Assembly: GCA_002418835.1 (NCBI GenBank)
Contig: DIEX01000033.1
Span: forward strand, 124,001-188,000
Length of the DNA stretch: 64,000 bases
Source of the DNA: Spirochaetia bacterium UBA5763
Lineage (GTDB): Bacteria; Spirochaetota; UBA4802; UBA5550
Direction of reading: 5' to 3'
Shown here: piece by piece, positions 25,829 through 35,107 of the stretch
Layout of the letters: each line of letters starts with the position of its first letter
Position numbering within the stretch: the first letter of the stretch is position 1
Program-made: the position numbers and the translations under genes
Notes under the pieces: generated by a model
Databases searched by the model: none
Told to the model about the DNA's origin: nothing
What the model saw: only the letters and a program-made list of their open reading frames with translations

Positions 25829-26854
25829 CTAAAATTCATCCTCACTTCTGCTTGATGTGAGAAGTTCGTCAGGCACCTCGTCAATCCTTTCGCCGAGTTT
25901 AACAGCAAGCCTGTTGGAAACAAGGCCGGGCGTACACTTATATTTTCTTCTTCCTCCGATTGTGAGGATCATATCATCACCGACCTTTGTTTCAGGAAGT
26001 TTGATAACATCACCGGGACGGAGTTCGAGAACCTCCTGTACGGAGATCTTGACATTACCTATTGCCGCAACAACAGGGAGAGTTACATTTTCGAGACGGC
26101 TCTGGATAATACCCAGATTCTCGTCAGTGATACCTTTCCTGATACTGGAATACATGTATTGCGCGGAAAGTTTCGATATTATCGGTTCAATTGAGATATA
26201 AGGAATACACAGGTTAGTCATACCCTCAACTTCGCCGACCTTTGTCTCCAGAGTTATAAGAACCACCATGTCATTAGGGGGTACTATCTGCGCGAACTGC
26301 GGATTTGTCTCAATGTTTCCAAGCCTTGGACGGAGGTCAATTACGTTTGACCATGCCTCACGAAGGTTCCCCAGAATCCTTACAATAATACCCTCCATAA
26401 CAGAGAGCTCAATATCTGTCAGCTCACGGCTTATCTTTGTTGCTTCACCGAGACCTCCAAAGAGTTTATCAATAATCGTAAAAGTTATCGAAGGGTCTAT
26501 TTCAAGAACAGCAGATCCCTTTAATGGGTCCATATTTATAACTGCAAGAGTTGTAGGATTAGGTATGGAGCGGATGAATTCCTCATAAGTCAGCTGGTCA
26601 ACAGATGCAACGTGAACCCCCACAAGCGCACGAAGCTGAGCTGAAAGCGCTGTAGTTGTCAAACGCGCGAATGTTTCATGCATCATCTGAAGTGTACGGA
26701 TATGATCTTTTGAAAATTTGTCAGGACGCCTGAAGTCGTAAATCTTGACTTTTTTCTGTTCTTTAACTGCTGTATAGTCCGACGTGTCCACCTCGCCGGT
26801 GGATATGGCGGTCAACAGGGCATCTATCTCATCCTGTGATAATATCTCTGTCAT
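25829..26854 (-). CDS. fliM: Flagellar motor switch protein FliM
   Basis: 341-residue C-ring protein. The N-terminal EILSQDEIDALLTAI is the EIDAL CheY-phosphate-binding motif. The middle domain has KIYDFRRPDKFSKDHIRTLQMMHE and the conserved GGxG (FGGLGEATK), and the C-terminal SpoA domain has ISVQEVLELRPGDVIKLPE. It sets rotation direction in response to phospho-CheY, so the organism is expected to swim. It is not in a flagellar operon: the upstream co-oriented gene, overlapping by 4 bases, is an unrelated secreted protein. Confidence 0.97.
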   Translation of the reverse strand: MTEILSQDEIDALLTAISTGEVDTSDYTAVKEQKKVKIYDFRRPDKFSKDHIRTLQMMHETFARLTTTALSAQLRALVGVHVASVDQLTYEEFIRSIPNPTTLAVINMDPLKGSAVLEIDPSITFTIIDKLFGGLGEATKISRELTDIELSVMEGIIVRILGNLREAWSNVIDLRPRLGNIETNPQFAQIVPPNDMVVLITLETKVGEVEGMTNLCIPYISIEPIISKLSAQYMYSSIRKGITDENLGIIQSRLENVTLPVVAAIGNVKISVQEVLELRPGDVIKLPETKVGDDMILTIGGRRKYKCTPGLVSNRLAVKLGERIDEVPDELLTSSRSEDEF

Positions 26855-27861
26855 TTTCTAACATCCCTTATAACTAAAGCTTCAAGGCCCGCTACAAGCC
26901 ATATATAATCGGTGTCCGCATTCTTTTCAAGTCTGTAAACGTACCTGAAACGGCTCGGGCGTATCAATCCCTCCCTTTTAGCCTCAACAGATACATAAGC
27001 AACAATACCGGATGACTCAATCTCTTCACTGACGATCCTGTATTCAGCAAGAGGATCATCCCTTTTATTAATCAGGTAACGTATGAACTCTTTTTCAATA
27101 TTTTTTTTATCTGTATCATCAGAAATATCATATCTGCGGGAAAAATCGGGATATGAGTGTATGAACTTATCAACATCAAGGTACTTTACTGCCCGTTCAC
27201 TACTACCCTCTCTCTCCGCGCTTAAAAGGAGAAGAACCACCTCGGAAGGGGCCAGTCTTACTGAATTCGGGTCTTTAGGCTTAAACGCTTCATAAGTTTT
27301 ATCCCTGGCTACCCTGAACTTAATCTCATTACTGCTCACAATAACCTGATTTTCATCATCCTTATCACCTATATAAGGGAAGAAGTGAAGCTTGAGACGG
27401 TAGTTTTTTTCAGGGAGGATATCATATATCCTGCGGAGATTCTGACTATGGGTAAAAATTTCACCAGGTCCCAGCTTAATCTCTCTCTTAATCATCCAGG
27501 AGAGTGTTTCCGCAGAATTTTTTTCAGAAGTAATATAAGGAACAACAAGCTCTGCATTCCTGCCGTTCATATCATACACAACCGGCTTAAATGTTGTATA
27601 ATCAGCAGTATCCCCTCTTTTACGATCAAAAACATCAATTCGCTCAGGGGAATCGTAAAGATAAAACACCGCCGGTTCATCTGTGACATTCTTTATACTG
27701 ATTTTTACAATTATTTCATCATTATTATAAAACTTAAGTTTATCAGTATGGAGATGCACCCGGAATGCATGGGTATCCTTTCCATAAACCTGACTGATTC
27801 CGGATATAAGTATGAAAACAATTATTATGATTGCCGGTTTAAATTTTCTCATCCTGACCAT
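26851..27861 (-). CDS. Exported protein of unknown function
   Basis: 336 residues with an N-terminal signal peptide (IIIIVFILISGISQVYG, about residues 11-27) and a first beta-sandwich-like region (residues 30-190: LKFYNNDEIIVKISIKN, GPGEIFTHSQNL, LRLHFFPY) resembling protease-inhibitor BsuPI-like or Ig-like folds. The second half is alpha/beta. It shares its stop/start overlap with fliM, implying co-expression. I do not recognise the family; a periplasmic binding or structural role is only a guess. A strong terminator lies just upstream. Confidence 0.7.
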   Translation of the reverse strand: MVRMRKFKPAIIIIVFILISGISQVYGKDTHAFRVHLHTDKLKFYNNDEIIVKISIKNVTDEPAVFYLYDSPERIDVFDRKRGDTADYTTFKPVVYDMNGRNAELVVPYITSEKNSAETLSWMIKREIKLGPGEIFTHSQNLRRIYDILPEKNYRLKLHFFPYIGDKDDENQVIVSSNEIKFRVARDKTYEAFKPKDPNSVRLAPSEVVLLLLSAEREGSSERAVKYLDVDKFIHSYPDFSRRYDISDDTDKKNIEKEFIRYLINKRDDPLAEYRIVSEEIESSGIVAYVSVEAKREGLIRPSRFRYVYRLEKNADTDYIWLVAGLEALVIRDVRK

Positions 27862-27924
27862 AATTATAACGAATAGATTTCCGCTCTACATTATTATCGA
27901 CATAATCAGAAATTTATTAGATAA

Positions 27925-27958
27925 AAAAAGACCCATCCCTTGCAGGATGAGCCTTTTT
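27925..27958 (-). terminator. Intrinsic terminator after Fe-S oxidoreductase gene
   Basis: Hairpin with 14-base arms, two mismatches (AAAAAGACCCATCC / GGATGAGCCTTTTT), loop of 6. Read on the minus strand it is followed by seven U residues. It is the last of three hairpins downstream of the oxidoreductase gene. Confidence 0.8.
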
Positions 27959-27967
27959 GGTGTCAGA

Positions 27968-28020
27968 CAACGGGTTGCAACCCATTGTTAAAAGCAAGGA
28001 GCTACAACCCCTTGCTTTTA
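27968..28020 (-). terminator. Two further hairpins downstream of Fe-S oxidoreductase gene
   Basis: On the minus strand the transcript first forms a stem TAAAAGCAAGG / CCTTGCTTTTA (28020-27989, 10-base loop), then a near-palindrome CAACGGGTTG / CAACCCATTG (27987-27968, one mismatch). With the next hairpin they make an unusual triple array, probably stabilising or terminating the oxidoreductase mRNA. Confidence 0.55.
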
Positions 28021-28025
28021 TAAGT

Positions 28026-30164
28026 TTATTTTTCCATTGAGTTATAAACGTACTCAGCAATGTCAAAAGTTGTCAGGTTAGCTATATCAAGCTCTGTAGC
28101 ACCATCAGAAAGCATAGTGAGACAGAACGGACATGCTGTACAGATCTTGGTTGCTCCGGATCCCTGTGCATCTTTTGTTCTGAACTGGTTAATCCTTGTT
28201 CCATGATGCTCTTCAATAAACATCCTGGCTCCACCAGCTCCACAACAGAAGCTTGTTCTGTGATTTCTGCTCATCTCAACAAGGTTTGTGCCGGGGATAG
28301 CTTTGATAACATCCCTTGGCTGTGTATATATCTCGTTGTATCTTCCGAGGAAGCATGAATCGTGATATGTGATTGTTTCGTTGAGAGCCTCTTTAAGTTT
28401 GATTTTACCGCTTTTGATAAGCTCATCAATAACTTCAGTGTGGTGGAAAACTTCAACTCCATACTCAAGAGGATTGCCGTCAGAACCTAATCCGACTTTA
28501 GCAAAACTTGCATATTCTTTCTTGAGCATGTTATATCCGTGAGGACATGTTGTAATTATCTTCTTGATCCCATAAGCCTTGAATGTCTCAAGGTTCTGTG
28601 TTGCAAGAGAATGGAAGAGATACTCATTACCGCCCCTCATTGCAGCATCACCGCAGCATGCTTCTTCAGCACCGAGGATACCGACTTTGAGGCCAGCTTT
28701 TTTCATTATCTGAAGGAGAGCAATGGCGACCTTCTGACTTCTCTTGTCGAAAGAGGCAGCGCAGCCCACGAAGTAAACATAGTCAACTTCAGCATCTTCA
28801 GAAAGCAGTTTCACACCGAGGTCAGCAGGCAACCAGTCACCCCTTGTACCGAATCCGAAACCATACGGGTTAAAGTTTGTCTCCATGTTAGAGAAGGTTG
28901 TCTGAAGCTCGGGAGCCATATCACCTTCCATGAGAACCTTGTATCTTCTCATGTCAATCATCTTGGGAACGTGTTCAATATTAACCGGACAGTTCTCCAT
29001 ACATGCACCGCAGTTTGTACATGCCCAGAATTCATCAGGCTGAACTGAACCGGAGCCCTCTGTACCGTCACCGATAAGAGGAGTTGTTTCAACTGCTGCC
29101 TTGTCTTCAGCGACCATGAGTTTAGGGATACGCTCATCCATGTTTGCTTTAACGTCATTTATCATCTTCTTCGGAGAGAGAGGTTTCTCTGTCAGATATG
29201 CAGGACAGTTATCCTGACATCTTCCGCATCTTGTACATGCGTCTCCATCCATAAGCTGTTTCCATGTGTACTCTTCAACTTTGCTTACACCGAAACTTTC
29301 AGCTGTTTCGAATTCAGCAGGGCTGATTACAGGGACAGTGTACTTTGTTTTCGCATCTTCATTTTTAATATTTCCATAATAAATATTAAGGAAAGAAACA
29401 AAAATGTGCCCGATCTTATCAGTTGCTATAAGGCCTATGAAGCTGAAAGCTGCAAGCATATGTATCCACCAGTTAATATAGTGAGATACCTGAAGCCCGC
29501 TGTCGCTTACAAGTGAGAACGGCATAGCAAGAGCATAACCGAATGGAGATGCTACTTTCTCAAATACCGGGAAACCTGTGAGAGCGATCCTCATCGCTTC
29601 GTTAAAAAATCCTGTTAAAATGATTATTGTTATCAGAGCAAGAGCGAATGTATCGATCTTCTTGGTATCAAGCCTTGTGGGCTTAACAATATACCTTCTG
29701 TAGATAGCCATGCAAAGACCAATAAGAACAACAACTCCGAATACATCACCAAAGAAAGACCATATGATATAAAAATCACCATGGATAAAGTGATAGTGGA
29801 AGAAGAGTCCTGTAAAATCTTCCTGCACAACAATGATCATTGTAACAATGAACAGTACCACAAATCCGAAAAAGATTGCACCGTGCATAATGCCCGGGAA
29901 CTTCTCTCTCAGAACCTTTGCCTGCAGAAAAGCGTACTTGATAACAGCCATAATCCTTTTTTCAGGAAAATCTGTTCTAAGCTCACTCCTGCCCTGTCTC
30001 CAAATCTGTACCTTTTTAACTATGGTATAAATGAGGTAGAAAACAGCGGCAAACATGAAAATGTAAACCCCCCATCTCATGAAACCGTGAGGGCCGCCGA
30101 CGTTAAAATAAAATTCGCGGGTAACGTCAGTTGCGGGTATACCAAAAGAACTGGCAATACTCAT
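28026..30164 (-). CDS. Membrane Fe-S oxidoreductase, HdrD/EtfQO-type
   Basis: 712-residue fusion. The N-terminus (about 1-260) has six hydrophobic segments of the nitrate-reductase-gamma/cytochrome b type. Two [4Fe-4S] ferredoxin motifs follow, CTRCGRCQDNCP (near 308) and CTNCGACMENCP (near 380), then two CCG domains with the cysteine sets FVGCAASF / EACCGDAA / TCPHGYN and HDSCFLGR / FCCGAGGA / TACPFCLT. This architecture is that of DUF224-type proteins that pass electrons from electron-transferring flavoprotein to menaquinone. No etfAB nearby in this window. A single transcription unit by its terminators. Confidence 0.9.
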   Translation of the reverse strand: MSIASSFGIPATDVTREFYFNVGGPHGFMRWGVYIFMFAAVFYLIYTIVKKVQIWRQGRSELRTDFPEKRIMAVIKYAFLQAKVLREKFPGIMHGAIFFGFVVLFIVTMIIVVQEDFTGLFFHYHFIHGDFYIIWSFFGDVFGVVVLIGLCMAIYRRYIVKPTRLDTKKIDTFALALITIIILTGFFNEAMRIALTGFPVFEKVASPFGYALAMPFSLVSDSGLQVSHYINWWIHMLAAFSFIGLIATDKIGHIFVSFLNIYYGNIKNEDAKTKYTVPVISPAEFETAESFGVSKVEEYTWKQLMDGDACTRCGRCQDNCPAYLTEKPLSPKKMINDVKANMDERIPKLMVAEDKAAVETTPLIGDGTEGSGSVQPDEFWACTNCGACMENCPVNIEHVPKMIDMRRYKVLMEGDMAPELQTTFSNMETNFNPYGFGFGTRGDWLPADLGVKLLSEDAEVDYVYFVGCAASFDKRSQKVAIALLQIMKKAGLKVGILGAEEACCGDAAMRGGNEYLFHSLATQNLETFKAYGIKKIITTCPHGYNMLKKEYASFAKVGLGSDGNPLEYGVEVFHHTEVIDELIKSGKIKLKEALNETITYHDSCFLGRYNEIYTQPRDVIKAIPGTNLVEMSRNHRTSFCCGAGGARMFIEEHHGTRINQFRTKDAQGSGATKICTACPFCLTMLSDGATELDIANLTTFDIAEYVYNSMEK

Positions 30165-30424
30165 CTGGTCATCCTCCTAAATTAAACGCTTCTATAAATT
30201 TGTTATAGTGGTTGCTGAATTGATCATGCACAAACTAACCGGCTTAGTTTTACATTTCTGTGCAATATATATATTTATGTCTATTTTCAGATATTATAAT
30301 ACATATAAAATGTCAACACAAATTCTCGAACACCCGGACGGGTTTACATCGGCATTATGCGGACTTTTTTTGGAATTATTCAGTTATCATATTAAAATAT
30401 CTGTAAACAGTATGGAGGGAAAGC

Positions 30425-30745
30425 ATGAGAACTGAAAGACGTAAATCTCCGCGGTTTACAATAACTCAGATGATAGATCTTGAAATGGGGAGAGAGAACT
30501 ATATTGCTGCTGAAGGTGTTAATATCAGCGATGAAGGTTTACTTTGCCACACTTCAGAATCTTTAGAGCCATATTCCCGTGTCTACATGCAGCTCTCTCT
30601 GAATGGAGAGAAAAAAAATCATACCATTAAATGCGAGGGAGTGGTGATAAGATGCAAAAAAAATAAAAAAAACTACGATACAGCTCTTGAGTTTGCAGAT
30701 ATCGAAGAAAGTGACAAAAAAAAGATACATACCTTTCTGCACTGA
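30425..30745 (+). CDS. PilZ-domain protein
   Basis: 106-residue single PilZ domain, predicted to bind c-di-GMP. The two binding motifs are present: RRKSPR (RxxxR) at residues 5-10 and NISDEGL (D/NxSxxG) near 37. It would be a small effector in second-messenger signalling with an unknown partner. Preceded by GGAGG. Stands alone and converges with the downstream lipoprotein gene. Confidence 0.92.
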   Translation: MRTERRKSPRFTITQMIDLEMGRENYIAAEGVNISDEGLLCHTSESLEPYSRVYMQLSLNGEKKNHTIKCEGVVIRCKKNKKNYDTALEFADIEESDKKKIHTFLH

Positions 30746-30766
30746 TACCGGATGTTCTGCGGCTGT

Positions 30767-32215
30767 TCAATTAATAATGAAGGAGAGTTCCGCTCCACCT
30801 TTCTCCATAAGGGAGGAGTCCCCTGTCTCAAGCTCAACTCCCCCTGTCTCATAGTCTGTTGAGTCCGCATTAAGCATACTGTCACCCCGTGACAGTATGG
30901 ATTTATATTTATTATCCGGATGAATCCTGTCCAGAAAGACTCTGCCATCCTCCAGGGAACCGGTACTGTTATTGTAGCGGCACAGATAGAGGAGGCCCTC
31001 ATCTGTCTCCACTGTATTAAAATAGACATCCGACAGATCATACTGATCAGCATCATAGTATTTTGTTGTCAGATTCTGAATGACTCCCTGCTCTGAAAGC
31101 CTTAAAAAATAGAGGCCGTTACCTGCTTCATTATTCAGCATCCCGGCAATAACAATGCTGCCGTCAGCCCCTTTTATATATTTACCTCTTACGTTCAAAT
31201 CAGGTAATGAGTATTCCCTTAAAATCTGAATGTTCATTTCTCTGTTAAAGCAGGCGACTACTATGCTGTCCGCGTAGAACCCGCCGGTAAGGCTTATCAC
31301 TCCGGTAAAACCATCATTCTCCCGGACAGATGTTCCTATTAACATTGTGTGCATTCCCGCTGCATTTATAAAAATTGAAGAGAGCACATCTCCGGAACTG
31401 TTGATCCTGGTAAAAAAAGTTTTAAACTTGTTTGTTATCCTGTTCAGGCAAAGACCGGAGACCAGGTATTCCCCGTTTCCCGCATCCCGAATCTCTGACG
31501 GCATGAATACTGAGAAAAGACTCCTGTAATCTTTTCTCCATAAGCTTTTGCCGTTACTGTCAATCTTCATTGTAAATGTAATATAATGCATAAATCCCAG
31601 CAACTGGTAATATGAGAGGCCGGTAATAAGTGTACCGCCGTCATCTGTGACGGTTATATCAAATACTCTGTTTTTTATTTCATCACCAAAACAGTAATCC
31701 CATATTATCCCGGTTTTTCTATTAACTTTTGCAATAATAAAATCGATATCACCATCTTCATAATATCTGTCTGCGTATATTATCAGATTTTCACTATCCA
31801 GTACTTTAACTCTGCGCACCCTGTCATCATAACTGCTTCTTAAAAAAGCTTCATTTTTAAAATTACCATTTTTATCAATTAATGAAAACCATACATTATC
31901 AGCTGTCTCTTCAACAACGGTACCGGCTATATAGTATCCCTGGTCTACCGATTTTTCGATCCTTATATCTCCGGAAACTGAGAAATTTCTGTTCATCTCT
32001 GTGAATACTATACCGGAATATTCATCATCATTGATAATAACCGGATCATCCGAGTGTGATAAAACTGTTTCATTAATAACATTTCCGCACGAACATAAAG
32101 ACGCTGTACAGATCAACAGAATAAGTAGTACTATTCCCCTGTTAAAACTGACCAACAATTTCAGCACTCCGGAGTTTCGGAATCTATCGAAATGTCTTTT
32201 TGCATAAATGTTCAT
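30767..32215 (-). CDS. Lipoprotein with predicted beta-propeller-like repeats
   Basis: About 480 residues with a lipoprotein signal (LLILLICTASLCSC). The rest is beta-rich with recurring patterns such as YYIAGTV, LLITGLSYY, YLVSGLC, IVIAGML and GLYFLRLSEQG, spaced as in propeller repeats, and no catalytic motif. Start uncertain: GTG at 32263, ATG at 32215, or a TTG further in that follows GGAG and would give a cleaner signal peptide. Family not recognised; the repeats suggest binding or structural function at the envelope. Confidence 0.62.
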   Translation of the reverse strand: MNIYAKRHFDRFRNSGVLKLLVSFNRGIVLLILLICTASLCSCGNVINETVLSHSDDPVIINDDEYSGIVFTEMNRNFSVSGDIRIEKSVDQGYYIAGTVVEETADNVWFSLIDKNGNFKNEAFLRSSYDDRVRRVKVLDSENLIIYADRYYEDGDIDFIIAKVNRKTGIIWDYCFGDEIKNRVFDITVTDDGGTLITGLSYYQLLGFMHYITFTMKIDSNGKSLWRKDYRSLFSVFMPSEIRDAGNGEYLVSGLCLNRITNKFKTFFTRINSSGDVLSSIFINAAGMHTMLIGTSVRENDGFTGVISLTGGFYADSIVVACFNREMNIQILREYSLPDLNVRGKYIKGADGSIVIAGMLNNEAGNGLYFLRLSEQGVIQNLTTKYYDADQYDLSDVYFNTVETDEGLLYLCRYNNSTGSLEDGRVFLDRIHPDNKYKSILSRGDSMLNADSTDYETGGVELETGDSSLMEKGGAELSFIIN

Positions 32216-32356
32216 GTTTAATATTTGCGGCAAGCTGACTCTTTTTTGCAATAAAAAATACACATCAAGTGCACTTATTTAAAAGAAATTGACAAAACTA
32301 TACTATTCCTGAAATATTTACACTAATTTAAAACATTTCAGGAAAAGGAGACTTTC

Positions 32357-32893
32357 ATGAAAAAACTCTCAATACTTATCATAGCACTATGCCTCTTTGT
32401 AGGCTTTTCATCAAGTGCGGTATTTGCAAAGGCAATCGGCGTTAAAGGCGGCTACACAATGCCTAAAGATGATCTTAAAGATTATGATGACGCATGGAAT
32501 TTCGGTATCTATTTTGACATGGGAACATTCCTGATCAATAACCTTGATTTCAGACCAAGTGTAGATATGTTCACACTTGAAAATCCTGATAACGATAACG
32601 ATGCAGTCGACGTTTGGGGGATTCACTTTGACTGGTACTGGCACTTCATGGATAAAGGTTCCATAGCTCCATTTATCGGTTTCGGCCCTGCTCTCAACTA
32701 TTATGATTTTGATGATGATGATACAAATGATGAAGATTCAGATGCAGGCGTTGACCTGTTTCTCGGTCTTGATTTTAAAATCGGCGGCACACCTCTTTCT
32801 CTCATGATTGAAGGACGCTATAAATTCCTTGATATAGCAGCAAGAGATCAAACTGCTATTCAGGCAAACCTTGGAATTGCATATAACTTCTAA
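32357..32893 (+). CDS. Outer-membrane beta-barrel protein
   Basis: 178 residues with a signal peptide (LSILIIALCLFVGFSSSAVFA, cleavage near residue 25) and alternating hydrophobic strands ending in a terminal aromatic (IQANLGIAYNF), as outer-membrane barrels do. Resembles the OmpA-like/OmpW-type 8-strand barrels. One extracellular loop is strikingly acidic (YDFDDDDTNDEDSDAG, residues about 115-130) and may bind divalent cations. AAGGAG precedes the ATG, and a terminator with a GAAA tetraloop follows. Confidence 0.82.
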   Translation: MKKLSILIIALCLFVGFSSSAVFAKAIGVKGGYTMPKDDLKDYDDAWNFGIYFDMGTFLINNLDFRPSVDMFTLENPDNDNDAVDVWGIHFDWYWHFMDKGSIAPFIGFGPALNYYDFDDDDTNDEDSDAGVDLFLGLDFKIGGTPLSLMIEGRYKFLDIAARDQTAIQANLGIAYNF

Positions 32894-32923
32894 TTATGCA
32901 GCCACACGAATTTTTCAGGGGAG

Positions 32924-32950
32924 AGCGGCGAAAGCCGCTTTTCTTTTTTT
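32924..32950 (+). terminator. Intrinsic terminator after barrel gene
   Basis: Stem AGCGGC / GCCGCT capped by a GAAA tetraloop (32924-32939), followed by a U-rich tract to 32950. Ends the beta-barrel transcript. Confidence 0.88.
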
Positions 32951-32960
32951 ATAAATATTA

Positions 32961-32990
32961 TTGACCTGAAAACAATTAAATCGCTATTAT
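32961..32990 (+). promoter_or_regulatory. Promoter for ispG
   Basis: TTGACC (32961-32966) and TATTAT (32985-32990) spaced by 18 bases, about 100 bases upstream of the ispG start. Near-consensus sigma70-type elements. Confidence 0.5.
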
Positions 32991-33090
32991 TATAACGGTA
33001 GATTATTAATTGAGAAAATAGATTTTTCACATCCTTTCGAAATGACAATCCGCCTTGAAATATGCTCCAATTCCAACTAAGGTCTGACAG

Positions 33091-34179
33091 ATGAATGAAC
33101 ACATAAGACGAAGGGAATCATTTAAAATACATGCAGGAAAATTATCCATTGGCGGAGATGCTCCAATCTCTGTTCAATCTATGACAAATATACCTATTGA
33201 AGATACAGACAGAACAATCACACAGATAAAGCAGCTTGAGTCTCTTGGCGCTGATATGGTGAGGTTAGCTGTCAGGAATGAAAAGGGGATTGAGCCGCTG
33301 AAAAAAATTATTAAATCGGTAAACATCCCTCTTGTCGCGGACATTCATTTTGATTACAGACTTGCAGTTGCAGCAATTGAAGCAGGTATCTCTAAAGTAA
33401 GAATTAATCCGGGAAATATTGGCGAGAGCTGGAAGGTTGAAGAGGTTATAATCGCTGCACAGGACAGGAACACACCTATACGTATCGGTGTTAACGGCGG
33501 ATCAATTAATAGGAAGAAATATTCCCATCCCACACCTGAAGCTCTGGTGGATTCAGCACTGGAAAATATCAGGATACTGGAAGATCTTAATTACACGAAC
33601 ATTGCTGTATCAATAAAATCCTCCGACATATTTGCCACTATCGAAGCCAACCAGATAATGGCTGAAACAAGAAACTACCCGATCCATATAGGACTCACTG
33701 AGGCGGGTTACGGTCTCAACTGTACAGTGCAGAGTTCAATAGTAATCGGCCACCTCCTGCTGAAAGGAATAGGGGATACAATAAGGGTTTCCATGACAGG
33801 TGATCCGAAAGACGAAATACTTGTGGGGAGAAAGATCCTTGAATCCATCGGGCTCAGGTATTCACCGATTAAAATTATCTCATGCCCCACATGCGGAAGG
33901 ACTGCAACAGATATAGACCTGCTGAAAATCGCGGAGAAGGTTGATGCTGAAATACACAGCAATTTTGAAGCAGTACTCCGCTCTGCCGATAAAACATTAA
34001 CGATTGCTGTAATGGGGTGTGAGGTGAACGGCCCCGGTGAAGCAAGTGAAGCTGATTACGGCCTTGCAGGTGGACAGAACGGGAAGATGCTACTCTTTGC
34101 AAAAGGGGAGAGAATTAAAACTGTCAACATTACTGATGCTGTGAATGAACTTGTAAAAGCCGTGTCTGAATCTATCTGA
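33091..34179 (+). CDS. ispG: 4-hydroxy-3-methylbut-2-en-1-yl diphosphate synthase
   Basis: 362-residue IspG (GcpE) of the methylerythritol phosphate isoprenoid pathway; it reductively converts the cyclic diphosphate MEcPP to HMBPP. TIM-barrel features MTNIPIEDTDRTI, ADIHFDYRLAV and RINPGNIG are present, and the [4Fe-4S] cysteines sit in CPTCGRT (near 264) and MGCEVNGPGE (near 308). It is the compact bacterial form, without the long insert domain seen in some lineages. The last bases overlap the convergent LysM/M23 gene by 8. Confidence 0.96.
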   Translation: MNEHIRRRESFKIHAGKLSIGGDAPISVQSMTNIPIEDTDRTITQIKQLESLGADMVRLAVRNEKGIEPLKKIIKSVNIPLVADIHFDYRLAVAAIEAGISKVRINPGNIGESWKVEEVIIAAQDRNTPIRIGVNGGSINRKKYSHPTPEALVDSALENIRILEDLNYTNIAVSIKSSDIFATIEANQIMAETRNYPIHIGLTEAGYGLNCTVQSSIVIGHLLLKGIGDTIRVSMTGDPKDEILVGRKILESIGLRYSPIKIISCPTCGRTATDIDLLKIAEKVDAEIHSNFEAVLRSADKTLTIAVMGCEVNGPGEASEADYGLAGGQNGKMLLFAKGERIKTVNITDAVNELVKAVSESI

Positions 34180-35107
34180 CAGTATGCACTCTTTTTATAT
34201 ATGTAAAGGGATTCATTGACTGCCCGTTTTTTCGTATCTCAAAATGAAGATGCGGGCCCGTAGATCTCCCGGTGTTACCTGAAAGCGCTATAACCTGACC
34301 GGGTCCCACAACATCCCCCTCTTTGACCAGACCTCTGCTTAGGTGGCCATAGTATGACCGGTAACCGAACTCATGCTCAAGGATCACAAGCTTTCCGTAG
34401 CCATCCTCATACCCGCTGAATACAACTCTCCCGCTTCTTGATGCATGAATCTTTGTTCCGATTGGAACACCTATATCTATCCCCTTATGGAACTCCATTT
34501 TTCTGCTGTTGAAAGGGTTTTTCCTTGTTCCGAAGCCTGAGGTCGTTCGCCCCTCTCTTACAGGAGAAAGAAACGCTGTGCCGAGGAACATTGATCTCTC
34601 CACGCCGGAAATTTTTCCGCAGGGGATGAAAATAAATTTTTTATCAAGATCACTGCTTTTATTTACTGTGCGAACATAACGTATATCAATCTTTTCATAA
34701 GCAAGCACCTGGTAAATTTCTTTCTTTTTTTCTCCGGGAAGAACAACGCCCCGCATGTTCGGTATATAAAGCACTGTACCTGGAACGACCTGGAATGGCG
34801 ATGTCAGGCCGTTAACAGTCATAAGAGTGTCCATGTCCATGGAACACTTTGACAGCACCACCCAGAAATTCTCTCCAGGTTTAACCTTATAGCTGTAAAA
34901 TTTAAGTTCAGGAAGGTTACTGTCGCTTCTCCGGCTTTTAATGGTAAAAAGTGTTTTTTTTACATCATCACGCAGCGATTTAAGAAGAGAGTTATTCTGA
35001 TGATCAAGGTTTTCAAGCTTAATGACATCACTCTCCGCATACAGGGACGCGGCTGATAAAAAGATCAGGCCCGAAGTAATTAAACTTATGATTAGACAAT
35101 TTTTCAT
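34172..35107 (-). CDS. LysM and M23 peptidoglycan endopeptidase
   Basis: 311-residue exported endopeptidase. A signal peptide (about 1-24) is followed by a charged linker, a LysM domain (about 73-118; YKVKPGENFWVV...GTVLYIPN) that binds peptidoglycan, and a C-terminal M23 domain. The zinc motifs are complete: HKGIDIG and GPHLHFE, with YYGHL between them, so unlike the degenerate LytM protein at 24749-25774 this one should cut peptide cross-links. Likely role in cell-wall growth or division. Confidence 0.92.
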   Translation of the reverse strand: MKNCLIISLITSGLIFLSAASLYAESDVIKLENLDHQNNSLLKSLRDDVKKTLFTIKSRRSDSNLPELKFYSYKVKPGENFWVVLSKCSMDMDTLMTVNGLTSPFQVVPGTVLYIPNMRGVVLPGEKKKEIYQVLAYEKIDIRYVRTVNKSSDLDKKFIFIPCGKISGVERSMFLGTAFLSPVREGRTTSGFGTRKNPFNSRKMEFHKGIDIGVPIGTKIHASRSGRVVFSGYEDGYGKLVILEHEFGYRSYYGHLSRGLVKEGDVVGPGQVIALSGNTGRSTGPHLHFEIRKNGQSMNPFTYIKRVHTVR

